Positions 52,601 through 61,016 of a DNA stretch of 64,000 nt are shown piece after piece. The stretch is from an uncultured Clostridia bacterium. Lineage in GTDB: Bacteria; Bacillota; Clostridia; TANB77; CAG-508. The DNA is taken from contig CALXKE010000002.1 in assembly GCA_944388805.1 (NCBI GenBank), positions 47,631 to 111,630 on the forward strand, read 5' to 3'. Positions within the stretch are counted from its first letter, which is position 1, and every line of letters starts with the position of its first letter. The translations under genes and the position numbers were made by a program. The notes under the pieces are model-generated. The model had not been told where the DNA came from, did no database searches, and worked only from the letters and a program-made list of their open reading frames with translations.

Positions 52601-53319
52601 ATTTGTCCTAATAATTTTTTTGTAAACTCCTCTGATGTAAAATCACACCTTTTAGATTCACTAATAAACTCTTCATTTTGCTCTAACATCTCTTTTAATT
52701 TCAAATAATTTTCTTTGTATCTCTCAAAGAAATCTTTTGTTACCTTTTCTACACTAAATCTTTCTTCGATTTTCTCTATTGAAAATTTTTCATTATTGTT
52801 TTCTAACAATTCTAATAATTGTTCTTTAGCTGTATGATTAGGTTCATCTTTTCCAAATAAATATGAATATCTTTTAGCTGGACTAATTTTTTGTCCTATT
52901 TTAGTTCCTCTTTTTCCAACTTCAATTTGTAATTCTTTTTTTACAAAAGATAATCTCCATGTATCATCTGTATCACTATATATTGCTGCTATTGAAGCAT
53001 CCAATTTGTAATATTCTAATAGATGCGCAATATAATTTCTTTGCAAAGTTCTTGCATTAGCAGGTGTTTTATTATCTTTTAATTTCACAATTATTACACC
53101 TATCATTTCTCTTTTTGAATCTTGATATTTTGCAAATAGTTGAGACTTATCTATATAATGCTTATATTGCTCACTTGTTGCATTTTCCTCTTTTCCATTC
53201 ACAATATCTTTATTTTCTAAATTTAATAAGTCTTTTACAAATTCATAGAAATCCACTCTATTAAATTTATTTTCCATCATATCGAGATATTTTTTTGTTT
53301 TATCACTTACATTAATCAT
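49645..53319 (-). CDS. Eco57I-type adenine DNA methylase / restriction-modification protein
   Basis: 1224 residues. An N-terminal domain of about 400 residues (KLKDNKTPANARTLQRNY, FSVEKVTKDFFERYKENY) is typical of large Eco57I-like proteins. The N6-adenine methyltransferase core has motif I ADPAVGSGAFP (about residue 535) and motif IV IGNPPYVQL (about 786). The C-terminal third is a TaqI-like target recognition domain (AFLNSRIYYFALRK). No clear P-D-(D/E)XK nuclease motif is visible, so cutting may depend on the partner. It starts 18 bp after the helicase gene. Confidence 0.88.
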   Translation of the reverse strand: MINVSDKTKKYLDMMENKFNRVDFYEFVKDLLNLENKDIVNGKEENATSEQYKHYIDKSQLFAKYQDSKREMIGVIIVKLKDNKTPANARTLQRNYIAHLLEYYKLDASIAAIYSDTDDTWRLSFVKKELQIEVGKRGTKIGQKISPAKRYSYLFGKDEPNHTAKEQLLELLENNNEKFSIEKIEERFSVEKVTKDFFERYKENYLKLKEMLEQNEEFISESKRCDFTSEEFTKKLLGQIVFIYFLQKKGWLGVKIVPSKMSFEEYNDIYNKQDAICKRILEKYYINFSGYKKVKTELLEHFKENESDLNTLSNIFANTKFDMAWGTGKRKFIRTLFENCKDRNKNFFDDYLEPFFYNGLNHKRDNQYFSVFNCKVPFLNGGLFEPLDNYNWETARFGINNEIFSNKDETGILDFFDRYNFTMNEEEPLEKDVAVDPEMLGKIFENLLDVKDRKSKGAFYTPREIVHYMCQESLANFLVNNVGVDYNEIKEFIQYGEMIRDIDLKKATKNDYLVGESIFQNITKIDKALENIKIADPAVGSGAFPLGMLNEIVKLRDILTSYMLIYNKLGLFDKMYPEEMITNKRNIYTMKWNTIKNCIYAVDIENSAVDITKLRLWLSIVVDQVHVPKTGPEPLPNLDCKIMQGNSLIDEYDGIKLIDKKFIDELKDRDNVKFNDGGRFKERGRFVSISGEQIQFGDGQKKVQIDDLIRLKQELYGTNNPERKKELLAKIQDVRKELLRLNFQGTKNEKEFWKIDKSHNKPYFAWRLEFIEVFIDNGGFDIVIGNPPYVQLQKNNGSLANELKVMKYETFTRMGDIYCLFYEKAIDLLKYGGNFSYITSNKWLRAGYGEKLREYLGKNCNPKILIDFGKNKIFDTATVDVNILIAEKKENELNTTACLINENYNLSIINEYIKKHSSKYIFNTKDNWIISNPIETSIKEKIEKIGVPLSDWDISINYGLKTGFNEAFVIDKETKEMLIAEDPKNEKIIKPILRGRDIKNYMYNFEENWLIFVPWHFPLHEDNSIKGASLEAENKFKNDYPVIYKYLEQYKDKLSSRNRAETCIRYEWYSLQRWGAKYYEDFEKEKIIWPCIMTSESSFMLDSEGKFYTIAPGNIITGKNLKYLIAFLNSRIYYFALRKFYMGGGIEGELKTNRLLMLPVPLPNKNKEKIINCVDKIIKDIKDYNQVDQNDKNKIDVYISDILGLTSQEIEYINKTEYAKKRDK

Positions 53320-53337
53320 TTTTTTCTCCTAACACTA

Positions 53338-56300
53338 CTATATAAAATATTCTGATAATATAATCTCTTTTTGTACTTTTTGATTTTCCGATACTTTTTC
53401 TTCTTCTTTTTCTTCTTTATCAAAATATACTTTTGGAATTATTTTTTCTATATCCTTGCTAAATTTTATAAAATCATTTATTGCCTTAATTTGTTTTATC
53501 TTCTTATTTCCTTCTTTTATAATTCTTACTGGTAATTCACCGTTTTCCAAAAGTGTAATCATCTTATTTATCTTTTCAAGTTCTAAATCTGTTAATGAAT
53601 CTATTTTTAAACATTCTTTTAATATCTTAATAATATTTTTAGCATTACTCGTACCTTTTTTGTTAGATGTTGTTATTTCCTCTTTATTAATTTCTTGCTC
53701 AGAAATTTCAAATGCGTCTTTGTTTTTCTTTAATAGTTCATAATAGTTTCTATTAATCTTTTTGCTTTTCTCACTTTTATTAGCTTTTATAAAATTTATT
53801 GCATCTTCAAAAGTAACTTCTTCTGCTTCGTTTGAATTATTGCATAAATAAAACTTTTTTAAATAACCTTTTCTAAAGAATGTTATTAATTCGTTATTCT
53901 TTGTATTTATTCTTCTTCCTATTTTTATTTTTTTAGGATAATTTTTTACTTTGTTAAATAATTCTATGTTTTCGTCTCTGATTTTTCTTATTTCTTTTAA
54001 ATAAGTTAATTCAGAAGTTATTCCTTCATCTTCATCATCTTGAATTGTGGATGTAATTCTTGTAAATAGTTCATGTGTACTAATTTCTTCTTCATCCGTT
54101 AAAAATTTTGAATCTTCTCCTAGCATATCATGGAACATTTGCATTTTTGTTAAAATATTTTCTTCTAGTGGCATTTGCTCGTTTGATTTACTTGTTGGGA
54201 AAAAGTTAAATACATATATTTCACTATGTTTTGTTCCTACTCTATTTACCCTTCCAACTCTTTGCATTATTTTAGTTGGATTCCAAGGTAGATCATAATT
54301 AATTATTACATTGCTTCTATGTAAGTTCATTCCTTCTGCTAAAACATCTGTTGTAACTAATATTCTATATTCGTTACTTTGAAGCTCTTTTTTTACATTA
54401 GGATCAAAATTCTGTCTTATTAATTTTCTAATACTGTCTGGCATAGTACCATTAAATATTAAAACTTTTTCATTCATTCTTTTAGATATTTCCTGTTGAA
54501 GATATTCTGCTGTTTCTTTTGATTCTGTAAAAATAATTAGCTTGTTTTTCTTTAATTCTTTTCGATTTTGTAATTCTTGTATAAAATATTCTAATTTGTC
54601 ATCCTGTTGTATATTTTTATTCCATAAATCATTTAAATTTTCTAATATTTTTAAATCTTTCTCTAAATCAATTATGAAGTTACTTTCCAAATCTTCTTTA
54701 TTTATTTTGAATGCTTCTTTTCCTTTTGATTCTTCTATTACTTCTTCAAAATCATCATTATCTATTAAATCATTTACATTTAATTTTTTGTTCATTAAAA
54801 TTATTCCTTGATTTTTATACATGTCTATAAATTCTTTGTATGAACTTACAAATCTACCTAATGTCATTTTAAAAGCATATTCGCTGCTTTCAAGTCTTTT
54901 TACTAATATTCCTTTCATAAATCCACCCATATTTCTCTGACCAACTAATAATGTTTTTTGAGTTGATGTTAATTTGTCTGGTTTCATATAAGTTAAAGGT
55001 TTATATCTTGAATAGTTTAATTCAGTAATTTTTTTAATAGTATCTTCAAATACCTTTTCCGTTTCATAACTAAATTTATATATTAATTTTTGTGGATCAG
55101 CTACTTTTGGAAATGTTAAGTGTTGTTTTTTCAAATCTTCACCATAATTTTTTTGTATTTCTGTCCTTGTTCTTCTAATCATTACTTCTCTTAATACTTT
55201 ATCTCTTATTTCCTCTGATACTTCTTTAATTGCATTTTTATATTCATCTGTTCCTTTATCAAATTTTTTTAATTTTTTCCTTAAATTATCAAAAAAGTTT
55301 TCTAAGTTTCTAGCTCCAACTATTGTTGATTTGTTTTTTGATTCAAATAAATATAATTGGTTTTCTATATCAGTGCTATAATTATTTTGAGGTGTAGCAG
55401 AAATTAAAATAACTTTTTTTCCAACGCAAATTTGATGTAATAATTTGTATTGTTCTGTATCAGCATTTCTAAATCTATGAGATTCATCCACAAATACATA
55501 AGAAAATTGTTCAGTTCCATCTTCTACTATTTTATCCAATTTTCCAACTGATTCAACCTTGCAACCTCTAACACCAAAATCAAACATCACATTTTCCCAA
55601 TATTCTTTTAATACTGGTGGGCACAATATTAATTTTCTTCCAATCAATTCTTGAGCCAACATTGCACAAATATATGTTTTCCCTAATCCTACGACATCGG
55701 ATATAAAAACACCATTATGTTTTTCAATTATTCTTTTTGCTTGAATTACTGCATCTTTCTGATATTGTAATAGCCTAAATCCATCTGGTAAATATTTCAA
55801 GCTATCACTATTATCACTATTTATATCATCATTTATCTCTTCTTTAAAATATTCATATAAGAATTTTACATACATTTCATAAGGTGTGATATCAGATTTT
55901 ATCCATGTTTTATTTTCTATTGTATCAATACAGTCTTTGCTAACTTCAACAGAATCTTTCCATAATTCTTCAAATTTATCTAAAGCAAATTTGACATCTG
56001 CTGAATTTTTTAGTTCAACATTAAACTCTAAATTGTTTACCAATCCTGACTGTGAAAAATTACTTGATCCAGTTATTACCCTACCATAATCAGGACTATC
56101 TTCAAAATCTCTCATAATATATATCTTCGCATGAATTGGTTGCTTTGTATAAACTCTTATTTCTAGCTTTCCATTTTTTATTAATTCGACGAATTTATTT
56201 ACTCCATTTTCAACTTTTTCGGTGTCCTCAGAATATTCAAATTCCTTTTCTAATTGTTCTTTATAATTATCTATTGTTTCAATATTTGATAAGGATAATT

Positions 56301-56544
56301 GCTCTACTTTTCCTTGAGCTTCTTCATATAATTCTACAATTTTTTTGTCTGTATTTATTCCTATTAGTATTCTAGTTTTTTCTACTTTATCTAACGCTTC
56401 TTCCATTAAATAAAAGCCACTAGCTCTAAAATATCCAACTAAAACATCAAAAAATTGAGTATTTCTATTTAAAATCTTATTAAATCTATCATACAAATTC
56501 CTTTCAGGCTCATTTGTAAAAAAAGTTAAATCATTCTCACTCAT
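53338..56544 (-). CDS. PLD-like nuclease fused to an SNF2-type helicase
   Basis: 1068 residues. Residues 10-180 are a phospholipase-D-like domain with HAKIYIMRD (138-146) and ITGSSNFSQSGL; the H-x-K is present but the spacing to Asp is one residue longer than canonical. Residues 255-800 are a superfamily 2 helicase: DVVGLGKTYI (284-293), VDESHRFRN, LISATPQNN, and the C-terminal LAEGMNLHRSNVIINYDLPWNPTKIMQRVGRVNR. A helical, Lys-rich tail ends it. This architecture is known from anti-phage islands. First gene of the five-gene operon; promoter at 56605. Confidence 0.88.
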   Translation of the reverse strand: MSENDLTFFTNEPERNLYDRFNKILNRNTQFFDVLVGYFRASGFYLMEEALDKVEKTRILIGINTDKKIVELYEEAQGKVEQLSLSNIETIDNYKEQLEKEFEYSEDTEKVENGVNKFVELIKNGKLEIRVYTKQPIHAKIYIMRDFEDSPDYGRVITGSSNFSQSGLVNNLEFNVELKNSADVKFALDKFEELWKDSVEVSKDCIDTIENKTWIKSDITPYEMYVKFLYEYFKEEINDDINSDNSDSLKYLPDGFRLLQYQKDAVIQAKRIIEKHNGVFISDVVGLGKTYICAMLAQELIGRKLILCPPVLKEYWENVMFDFGVRGCKVESVGKLDKIVEDGTEQFSYVFVDESHRFRNADTEQYKLLHQICVGKKVILISATPQNNYSTDIENQLYLFESKNKSTIVGARNLENFFDNLRKKLKKFDKGTDEYKNAIKEVSEEIRDKVLREVMIRRTRTEIQKNYGEDLKKQHLTFPKVADPQKLIYKFSYETEKVFEDTIKKITELNYSRYKPLTYMKPDKLTSTQKTLLVGQRNMGGFMKGILVKRLESSEYAFKMTLGRFVSSYKEFIDMYKNQGIILMNKKLNVNDLIDNDDFEEVIEESKGKEAFKINKEDLESNFIIDLEKDLKILENLNDLWNKNIQQDDKLEYFIQELQNRKELKKNKLIIFTESKETAEYLQQEISKRMNEKVLIFNGTMPDSIRKLIRQNFDPNVKKELQSNEYRILVTTDVLAEGMNLHRSNVIINYDLPWNPTKIMQRVGRVNRVGTKHSEIYVFNFFPTSKSNEQMPLEENILTKMQMFHDMLGEDSKFLTDEEEISTHELFTRITSTIQDDEDEGITSELTYLKEIRKIRDENIELFNKVKNYPKKIKIGRRINTKNNELITFFRKGYLKKFYLCNNSNEAEEVTFEDAINFIKANKSEKSKKINRNYYELLKKNKDAFEISEQEINKEEITTSNKKGTSNAKNIIKILKECLKIDSLTDLELEKINKMITLLENGELPVRIIKEGNKKIKQIKAINDFIKFSKDIEKIIPKVYFDKEEKEEEKVSENQKVQKEIILSEYFI

Positions 56545-56720
56545 AACTATACCTCTTTAAATAACTTTATTCTTAATCAAGTCAACTTCCATTCAATCAT
56601 TCATATTATATCATATTTTTTTGTTTTGTGCTGAATTTTGTCAAAATTAGTAAATAATTCTTTTTATTCTATAATATCTTATTATATGTCTATAAATCTA
56701 CAAAAAAAGAGTTTTTCTAT
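56523..56720. repeat. Promoter-region direct repeat, copy A (functional)
   Basis: Covers the first helicase codons and about 175 bp upstream. It aligns over its whole length with 58083-58272 with scattered changes, including the -10 region and the AATTTTGTCAAAATT palindrome. Confidence 0.75.
56605..56648 (-). promoter_or_regulatory. Promoter and palindrome of the defence operon
   Basis: Minus-strand TGATATAAT (extended -10; hexamer 56605-56610) lies about 61 bp before the helicase start. Upstream is the palindrome AATTTTGTCAAAATT (56634-56648). Both are kept in the copy at 58.2 kb. The TTGACA inside the palindrome is too far from the -10 (28 bases) to be its -35; it is more likely a binding site. 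Confidence 0.5.
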
Positions 56721-56750
56721 ATAATTAAGATAGAATAACTCTTTTTTTAC
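56701..56750 (-). terminator. Terminator of the GTPase gene
   Basis: AAAAAAAGAGTT and AACTCTTTTTTT with inner TCTAT/ATAGA pairing. Confidence 0.7.
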
Positions 56751-56828
56751 AATAAATATATATTTTGTATTTGCCCTAAATAATTTGTAAATTATAACTG
56801 AAAAAAATATAAGTTTAAGAATATATTT

Positions 56829-57968
56829 CTATTTACTTTTTATTGATTTCATTATTTCATCTAATATTTCTTTTGGCTTTTTATCTTGTATTTTATCTTT
56901 ATTTTGTTCAAAGTAAGATATTGTAGCACCAACAATAGCATTTTCTTTGACCTTTTCACCTACAAATTCTACCATTTCATTTATTTTTGTTGGTTCAAGT
57001 TTTCCATTATATATTGCTTCTGATGCAGCAATAACAGATTGTCCTAATGCAAATACTATTGCACCTGCAACCACACCATTCGCAACAGCTCCAGCAATCG
57101 GAATTGCCTTTAATATTGATTTTGCGACAGTAGTTATCATTGTAGAACCTACGATTGCAGTTACTAATTCAACTGAATAATTTACTTTATATATTTTAAA
57201 TATAAGTTTAGTTAGACCTGTTTCTAATGGCATAAGTATAATTGAGTCTGGAAATGGGATCGGTACAGCACCGATAACCACTGCTGATGTAGTTGCACCT
57301 ACTACTGCTCCATTTGCAGTAAACCTTTTTTGTTCTAATATCATTCTGTCTCTATTAGTTTTATTTATTTTTTTTGCTTCATCAAGACAATCTAGTGTTT
57401 GTATACATAGTTCTTCAATTCCCTTAGGGGCTACTGTTATTTCTTCATTAATTACATATTCTTCTGCAACAACAGGTATGATTTTCTTTAGATTAATATT
57501 TTTTGATTTTGCAAATGCTTGTTTTACTGCTTCTATATTTTCTGGAATATCAACCTCTGAATATGACTTTGTAATTACAGCAAATACTGGTATATTTTTC
57601 CACCCTTTTATAGCTTTATTCATTAAATTTATATTGTGAGAAAAAGTTCTTCTAGCAGTACCTTCAATACAATACCATATTGCATCTATTCCAATTTCTG
57701 ATGAATTTTCTTTGTTAGAAATTTGTTCCTTTGTATATTTTTTCACTTGATGAATCGTTTTCCATTGTTCAAATATATTATATTCGAATCCTTTTGTATC
57801 AATACATCTTATAGGCCAAGTCGTAGACTCATAAACATCTATTTTTTGAGTATTACCTTCTCCTACACCTGTAATTACTTCTGTTCCTGATATAGCTTTT
57901 ATAAGAGTACTTTTTCCTGCACCACTAGCTCCTAATACTAATATGTTCATTTTTTCACTTTCTTCCAT
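56829..57968 (-). CDS. P-loop GTPase with DUF697-like C-terminal domain
   Basis: 379 residues from ATG 57968 (GGGGGA seven bases upstream). The G domain has LGASGAGKST (13-21), DTKG (56-59) and VITKSY as a variant G4. The second half is a hydrophobic helical domain rich in Gly, Ala and Val (GAVVGATTSAVVIGAVPIPFP, PIAGAVANGVVAGAIVFALG), the pattern of DUF697/YcjF-like GTPases, which suggests membrane association. It stands between two defence units in a region shaped by recombination. A defence role is possible but inferred from location. Confidence 0.8.
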   Translation of the reverse strand: MEESEKMNILVLGASGAGKSTLIKAISGTEVITGVGEGNTQKIDVYESTTWPIRCIDTKGFEYNIFEQWKTIHQVKKYTKEQISNKENSSEIGIDAIWYCIEGTARRTFSHNINLMNKAIKGWKNIPVFAVITKSYSEVDIPENIEAVKQAFAKSKNINLKKIIPVVAEEYVINEEITVAPKGIEELCIQTLDCLDEAKKINKTNRDRMILEQKRFTANGAVVGATTSAVVIGAVPIPFPDSIILMPLETGLTKLIFKIYKVNYSVELVTAIVGSTMITTVAKSILKAIPIAGAVANGVVAGAIVFALGQSVIAASEAIYNGKLEPTKINEMVEFVGEKVKENAIVGATISYFEQNKDKIQDKKPKEILDEIMKSIKSK

Positions 57969-58031
57969 GTTTAATTCCCCCATTATAATACTTGTGTTTT
58001 TTAAAAATTTCTCTAATTTAGCAACAAATAA

Positions 58032-58110
58032 CTACTTTTCTTCTAATTTATATTTGCCAATGTCAAACTTTAAAATATTAAAATGTTAAATCATTCACAT
58101 TCTTAATTAT
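58032..58110 (-). pseudogene. Fossil joint: helicase 5' end fused to an ariB-like 3' end
   Basis: Reading the minus strand, the first part (about 58086-58110) gives K-N-V-N-D-L-T-F, equal to the helicase N-terminus M-S-E-N-D-L-T-F with the start codon changed to AAG. After a stop the frame gives NILKFDIGKYKLEEK and a TAG (58032-58034), almost the same as the end of the DUF4435 protein at 60069 (KILKFGLGKYKLEKK). Everything between the two ends is gone. It is the scar of a deleted defence cassette. Confidence 0.75.
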
Positions 58111-58272
58111 ACCTATTTAAACATTTATTTTTTTGTTCAAATTCCATTTAGTCATTTACATTATATCATATATTTCTGTTTTTTGTTGAATTTTGTCAAA
58201 ATTAGCAAATAATTCTTTTTATTCTATAATATCTTATTGTATATCTATAAATTTCTCAAAAAAAAGAGTTAT
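58083..58272. repeat. Promoter-region direct repeat, copy B (fossil)
   Basis: Matches 56523-56720, including TGATATAAT, the palindrome AATTTTGTCAAAATT (58189-58203) and the first degenerate helicase codons. It may still drive the GTPase gene. Confidence 0.75.
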
Positions 58273-58300
58273 TATATCTTATCAAATATAATAACTCCAT
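58260..58300 (-). terminator. Terminator of the SHOCT gene
   Basis: GAGTTATTATAT and ATATAATAACTC pair; eight T follow on the minus strand. Confidence 0.75.
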
Positions 58301-58403
58301 TTCAGCTCTAAAATATGTGTTTTGTATTTGCCACTATAAATTGCACATAATATAAGAATCTTTATATATTTATTAGCATCTTTAATTTTACATATAATTA
58401 TAT

Positions 58404-59978
58404 TTAAAAACTATATGATAAGTCATTACTAATGCTTTCAATATTTCCGTCTTTACTCATAAGTACGAGCTTGTATGCTGTATATGGGTCAGATTCAAAA
58501 TTTGCACTTAAGTAAATACTTAATTTATCATTAATTAATTGTACTTGTGAATAATCAATATTTTTTAGTTGTCCATCAAATGTAATATCCTTCTTAAATA
58601 TAATATTTCCAGAATAGTCAACTTTCATAATGGTGTCTTTACTATTATCTCCAATTAGTATAATTCCATCATCTATCATTAAAACTTTAATTTTTTCACC
58701 GACTATTACAGAATTAACTTTATCTTCTCCTGTATTCAAATCAATTATATGTAGGTCATTATCAATAACACATGCAAGCGTATCATTATTGTAATCCATT
58801 GGACTTACATATGCTTTTGTAGACTTATAATCAAATTCTCTTGACCATAATTTCTTACGATCTCTATCAAAATAGTCGATATATACGTGATTTGTATTTT
58901 TATCATATGTTGTAACTATAAAATGTTGAAAATCTGCTGATATAAATAGTTTTTTTGTAGTATTTATGTCTAACTTATTGTCCTCATTATCATAAACAAT
59001 CATACCTTGATCATCATACATATCAAATGATTTAAAATTCAAATTTGATTGATCATCTAATATTACATTATAATAATTGATTTCTTGACCCTCATCTGCA
59101 TATTCTGGTGTATCTTTTGAAACTTTAATATCTTTACCAAAAATATATTCTGCAATATTTTTAATTACATCAAAAGAAAATTTTGAATCAGGTAATTCAT
59201 ATCTGTCGGTACTATCATAATGGAATCCTTGTATAAAATCAGCAGTCATATTAGAAACCATATATGATTTACCATCAATTTCTTTATTTTCAGTATTTAT
59301 ATATGTACCATAAACATTAATTTTTTCTCCACCCATTAATCTTTCATTTAATTGTTTTCCTTTTATACAAATAATATTTCCTGTTGGTATTTGGTCTACA
59401 GAATCATAATATGCTCTCCATCCATCTTGGCTTAAATCTGCTGCTACAACTTCAAATTCTTCATCTGTTGAATTTAAAACTTTTACAACTCTTACATAAG
59501 TACAAACTTTTGCTCCTTCAAACATTTGAGGATATTTTTGTGCATCTTTTGCTGAAAAACCCATATAATTATTATTAAAATATTCAATTATATTTTTTTG
59601 AGTTTCATCAAAATTTTCATCATCTGAATTGTAATTACCAAAACTTATGTTACTTATATGCCCAGCTTGTATGTTACTACTACTATCAACACTGGCTTGA
59701 TTAGCTATTTCAGAACTATTTGTCTCTGATGATGTTGGTTCTGTATTATTTTTGTTTTTTATCACAAAAAATATTACAACTCCAATAATAACTACTAATA
59801 CAATAATTCCTAATATTATACAAGTTTTTTTAATTGTTGAATTATCGGAATTTTTATTTGTTGTTACATTTGAATTTAAGATTTTTTCTTTTTCTACTTT
59901 GAACTCATCGTCTGTAAGTGCTCCACTTTCTTTTAATTTTTGCAATTTTTCAATTTCTTTCATTTGTTTTTTATTCAT
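58404..59978 (-). CDS. SHOCT-domain membrane-anchored protein
   Basis: 524 residues. Residues 5-34 are a SHOCT motif (LQKLKESGALTDDEFKVEKEKIL); residues 52-74 are one transmembrane helix (CIILGIIVLVVIIGVVIFFVI); then a Ser/Asn/Thr-rich linker and a large extracellular part. The last 200 residues contain repeated beta units with D-x-x-x-N-x-V-Y-I-D and I-D-L-N-T-G-E-D, suggesting a beta-propeller. Topology is N-in, C-out. It lies downstream of the ariB-like gene. Function unknown; SHOCT often mediates oligomerisation. Confidence 0.65.
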   Translation of the reverse strand: MNKKQMKEIEKLQKLKESGALTDDEFKVEKEKILNSNVTTNKNSDNSTIKKTCIILGIIVLVVIIGVVIFFVIKNKNNTEPTSSETNSSEIANQASVDSSSNIQAGHISNISFGNYNSDDENFDETQKNIIEYFNNNYMGFSAKDAQKYPQMFEGAKVCTYVRVVKVLNSTDEEFEVVAADLSQDGWRAYYDSVDQIPTGNIICIKGKQLNERLMGGEKINVYGTYINTENKEIDGKSYMVSNMTADFIQGFHYDSTDRYELPDSKFSFDVIKNIAEYIFGKDIKVSKDTPEYADEGQEINYYNVILDDQSNLNFKSFDMYDDQGMIVYDNEDNKLDINTTKKLFISADFQHFIVTTYDKNTNHVYIDYFDRDRKKLWSREFDYKSTKAYVSPMDYNNDTLACVIDNDLHIIDLNTGEDKVNSVIVGEKIKVLMIDDGIILIGDNSKDTIMKVDYSGNIIFKKDITFDGQLKNIDYSQVQLINDKLSIYLSANFESDPYTAYKLVLMSKDGNIESISNDLSYSF

Positions 59979-60068
59979 GTTTTCTCCCCCTTATTTTAAT
60001 ATAAAACATTTTCAGAATAAATTATAACACAAATAACTTTTTTTGTGACTTTTTTATAAATTTTTTTA

Positions 60069-61016
60069 CTATTTTTTTTCTAATTTATATTTGCCAAGGC
60101 CAAACTTTAAAATCTTAATATCTAATGGTATTTCCATTCTCTTTACTATTTCCTTATTATATTCTTCATGATTTTTTAATGTTTTTCCATAACGATTCAA
60201 ATAGCATTCCAAAAACTCATATAGAGTATGTCCTCTTAATAATTCAGGATGTATTTTAAATTTTTGTTTCATTTCTAAATGTTGCTGTTCAAGAATTTCC
60301 TTTTTTTCTCTATCTCTTATATGAACTATTTCATTTTTCATTTTATTAATACCTTTTTGCATACCATCCTTATTAAATATTAATTTATCATCTTTAAATT
60401 CAAAATTAAAATTAATACCTTCTATATTTTCACAATCTCTTGAATAATTTGGATTTTCAGTTTCTAAAATACTTTTATATGAAAAATATTCAGAAAGGTC
60501 ATCTAAGTTATCTTCTAAAATTTTGTTAAAGTCATCTAATTTATCTTCAATATTTAATAATTTAAAAATCTCTTTTAAGTTATCTTTAAAAATAAAATAA
60601 CATTCATGTGAATGGCAATTCAAAATTGTAAAATTGTTTAAATCTTCATTTGTTGCTCTTTGCTCTTTTGCTATCTTACTGTAAGCAGGTGCTTTCCAGT
60701 TAATTCCAAAAAAATCTTTATCTACAATAAAAATTATTGAATTATTAAATATTTTATTCCTAGAATATTCCTTTATTTTAAAATATGCATCAATGACAGC
60801 TTTTTTCCCAACAATATTTGCATTTTGACTTGCATAGACATAGCATGCATTCTTTAAAATTTCTACATTTGTGTTTTTATAGAAATCTTCATCACTAACT
60901 CCTTCAACAATTATAATAGTATCACTATGTTCACTATTAATAACGAACTTTTGAGCAATTGATTCTGGGTATGGTTGTCCTTTTTTTTCATACATTTTTT
61001 TAATTACTTCATTCAT
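60069..61016 (-). CDS. DUF4435 protein, AriB-like (TOPRIM-type nuclease)
   Basis: 315 residues. The TOPRIM-like acidic motifs are IIIVEGVSDEDFY (Glu38, Asp42, Asp44) and FIVDKDFFG (Asp99-x-Asp101), as expected for DUF4435/OLD-like nucleases. It overlaps the upstream AAA ATPase by 8 bp. An AAA ATPase followed by a DUF4435 protein is the make-up of PARIS anti-phage systems (AriA/AriB), in which AriB is the toxic effector released when an anti-restriction protein is sensed. Family call by motif and context. Confidence 0.7.
   Translation of the reverse strand: MNEVIKKMYEKKGQPYPESIAQKFVINSEHSDTIIIVEGVSDEDFYKNTNVEILKNACYVYASQNANIVGKKAVIDAYFKIKEYSRNKIFNNSIIFIVDKDFFGINWKAPAYSKIAKEQRATNEDLNNFTILNCHSHECYFIFKDNLKEIFKLLNIEDKLDDFNKILEDNLDDLSEYFSYKSILETENPNYSRDCENIEGINFNFEFKDDKLIFNKDGMQKGINKMKNEIVHIRDREKKEILEQQHLEMKQKFKIHPELLRGHTLYEFLECYLNRYGKTLKNHEEYNKEIVKRMEIPLDIKILKFGLGKYKLEKK

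Noticed and set aside
47435-56544. BREX or DISARM system
   Set aside because: No PglZ, BrxC, BrxL, DrmA or DrmB homologue is present; only a methylase and a PLD-SNF2 helicase, so neither name is supported.
56610-56644. TTGACA near 56639 as the -35 of the defence promoter
   Set aside because: It is 28 bases from TATAAT, too far for sigma-A; it is better explained as part of a palindrome, with an extended -10 promoter.
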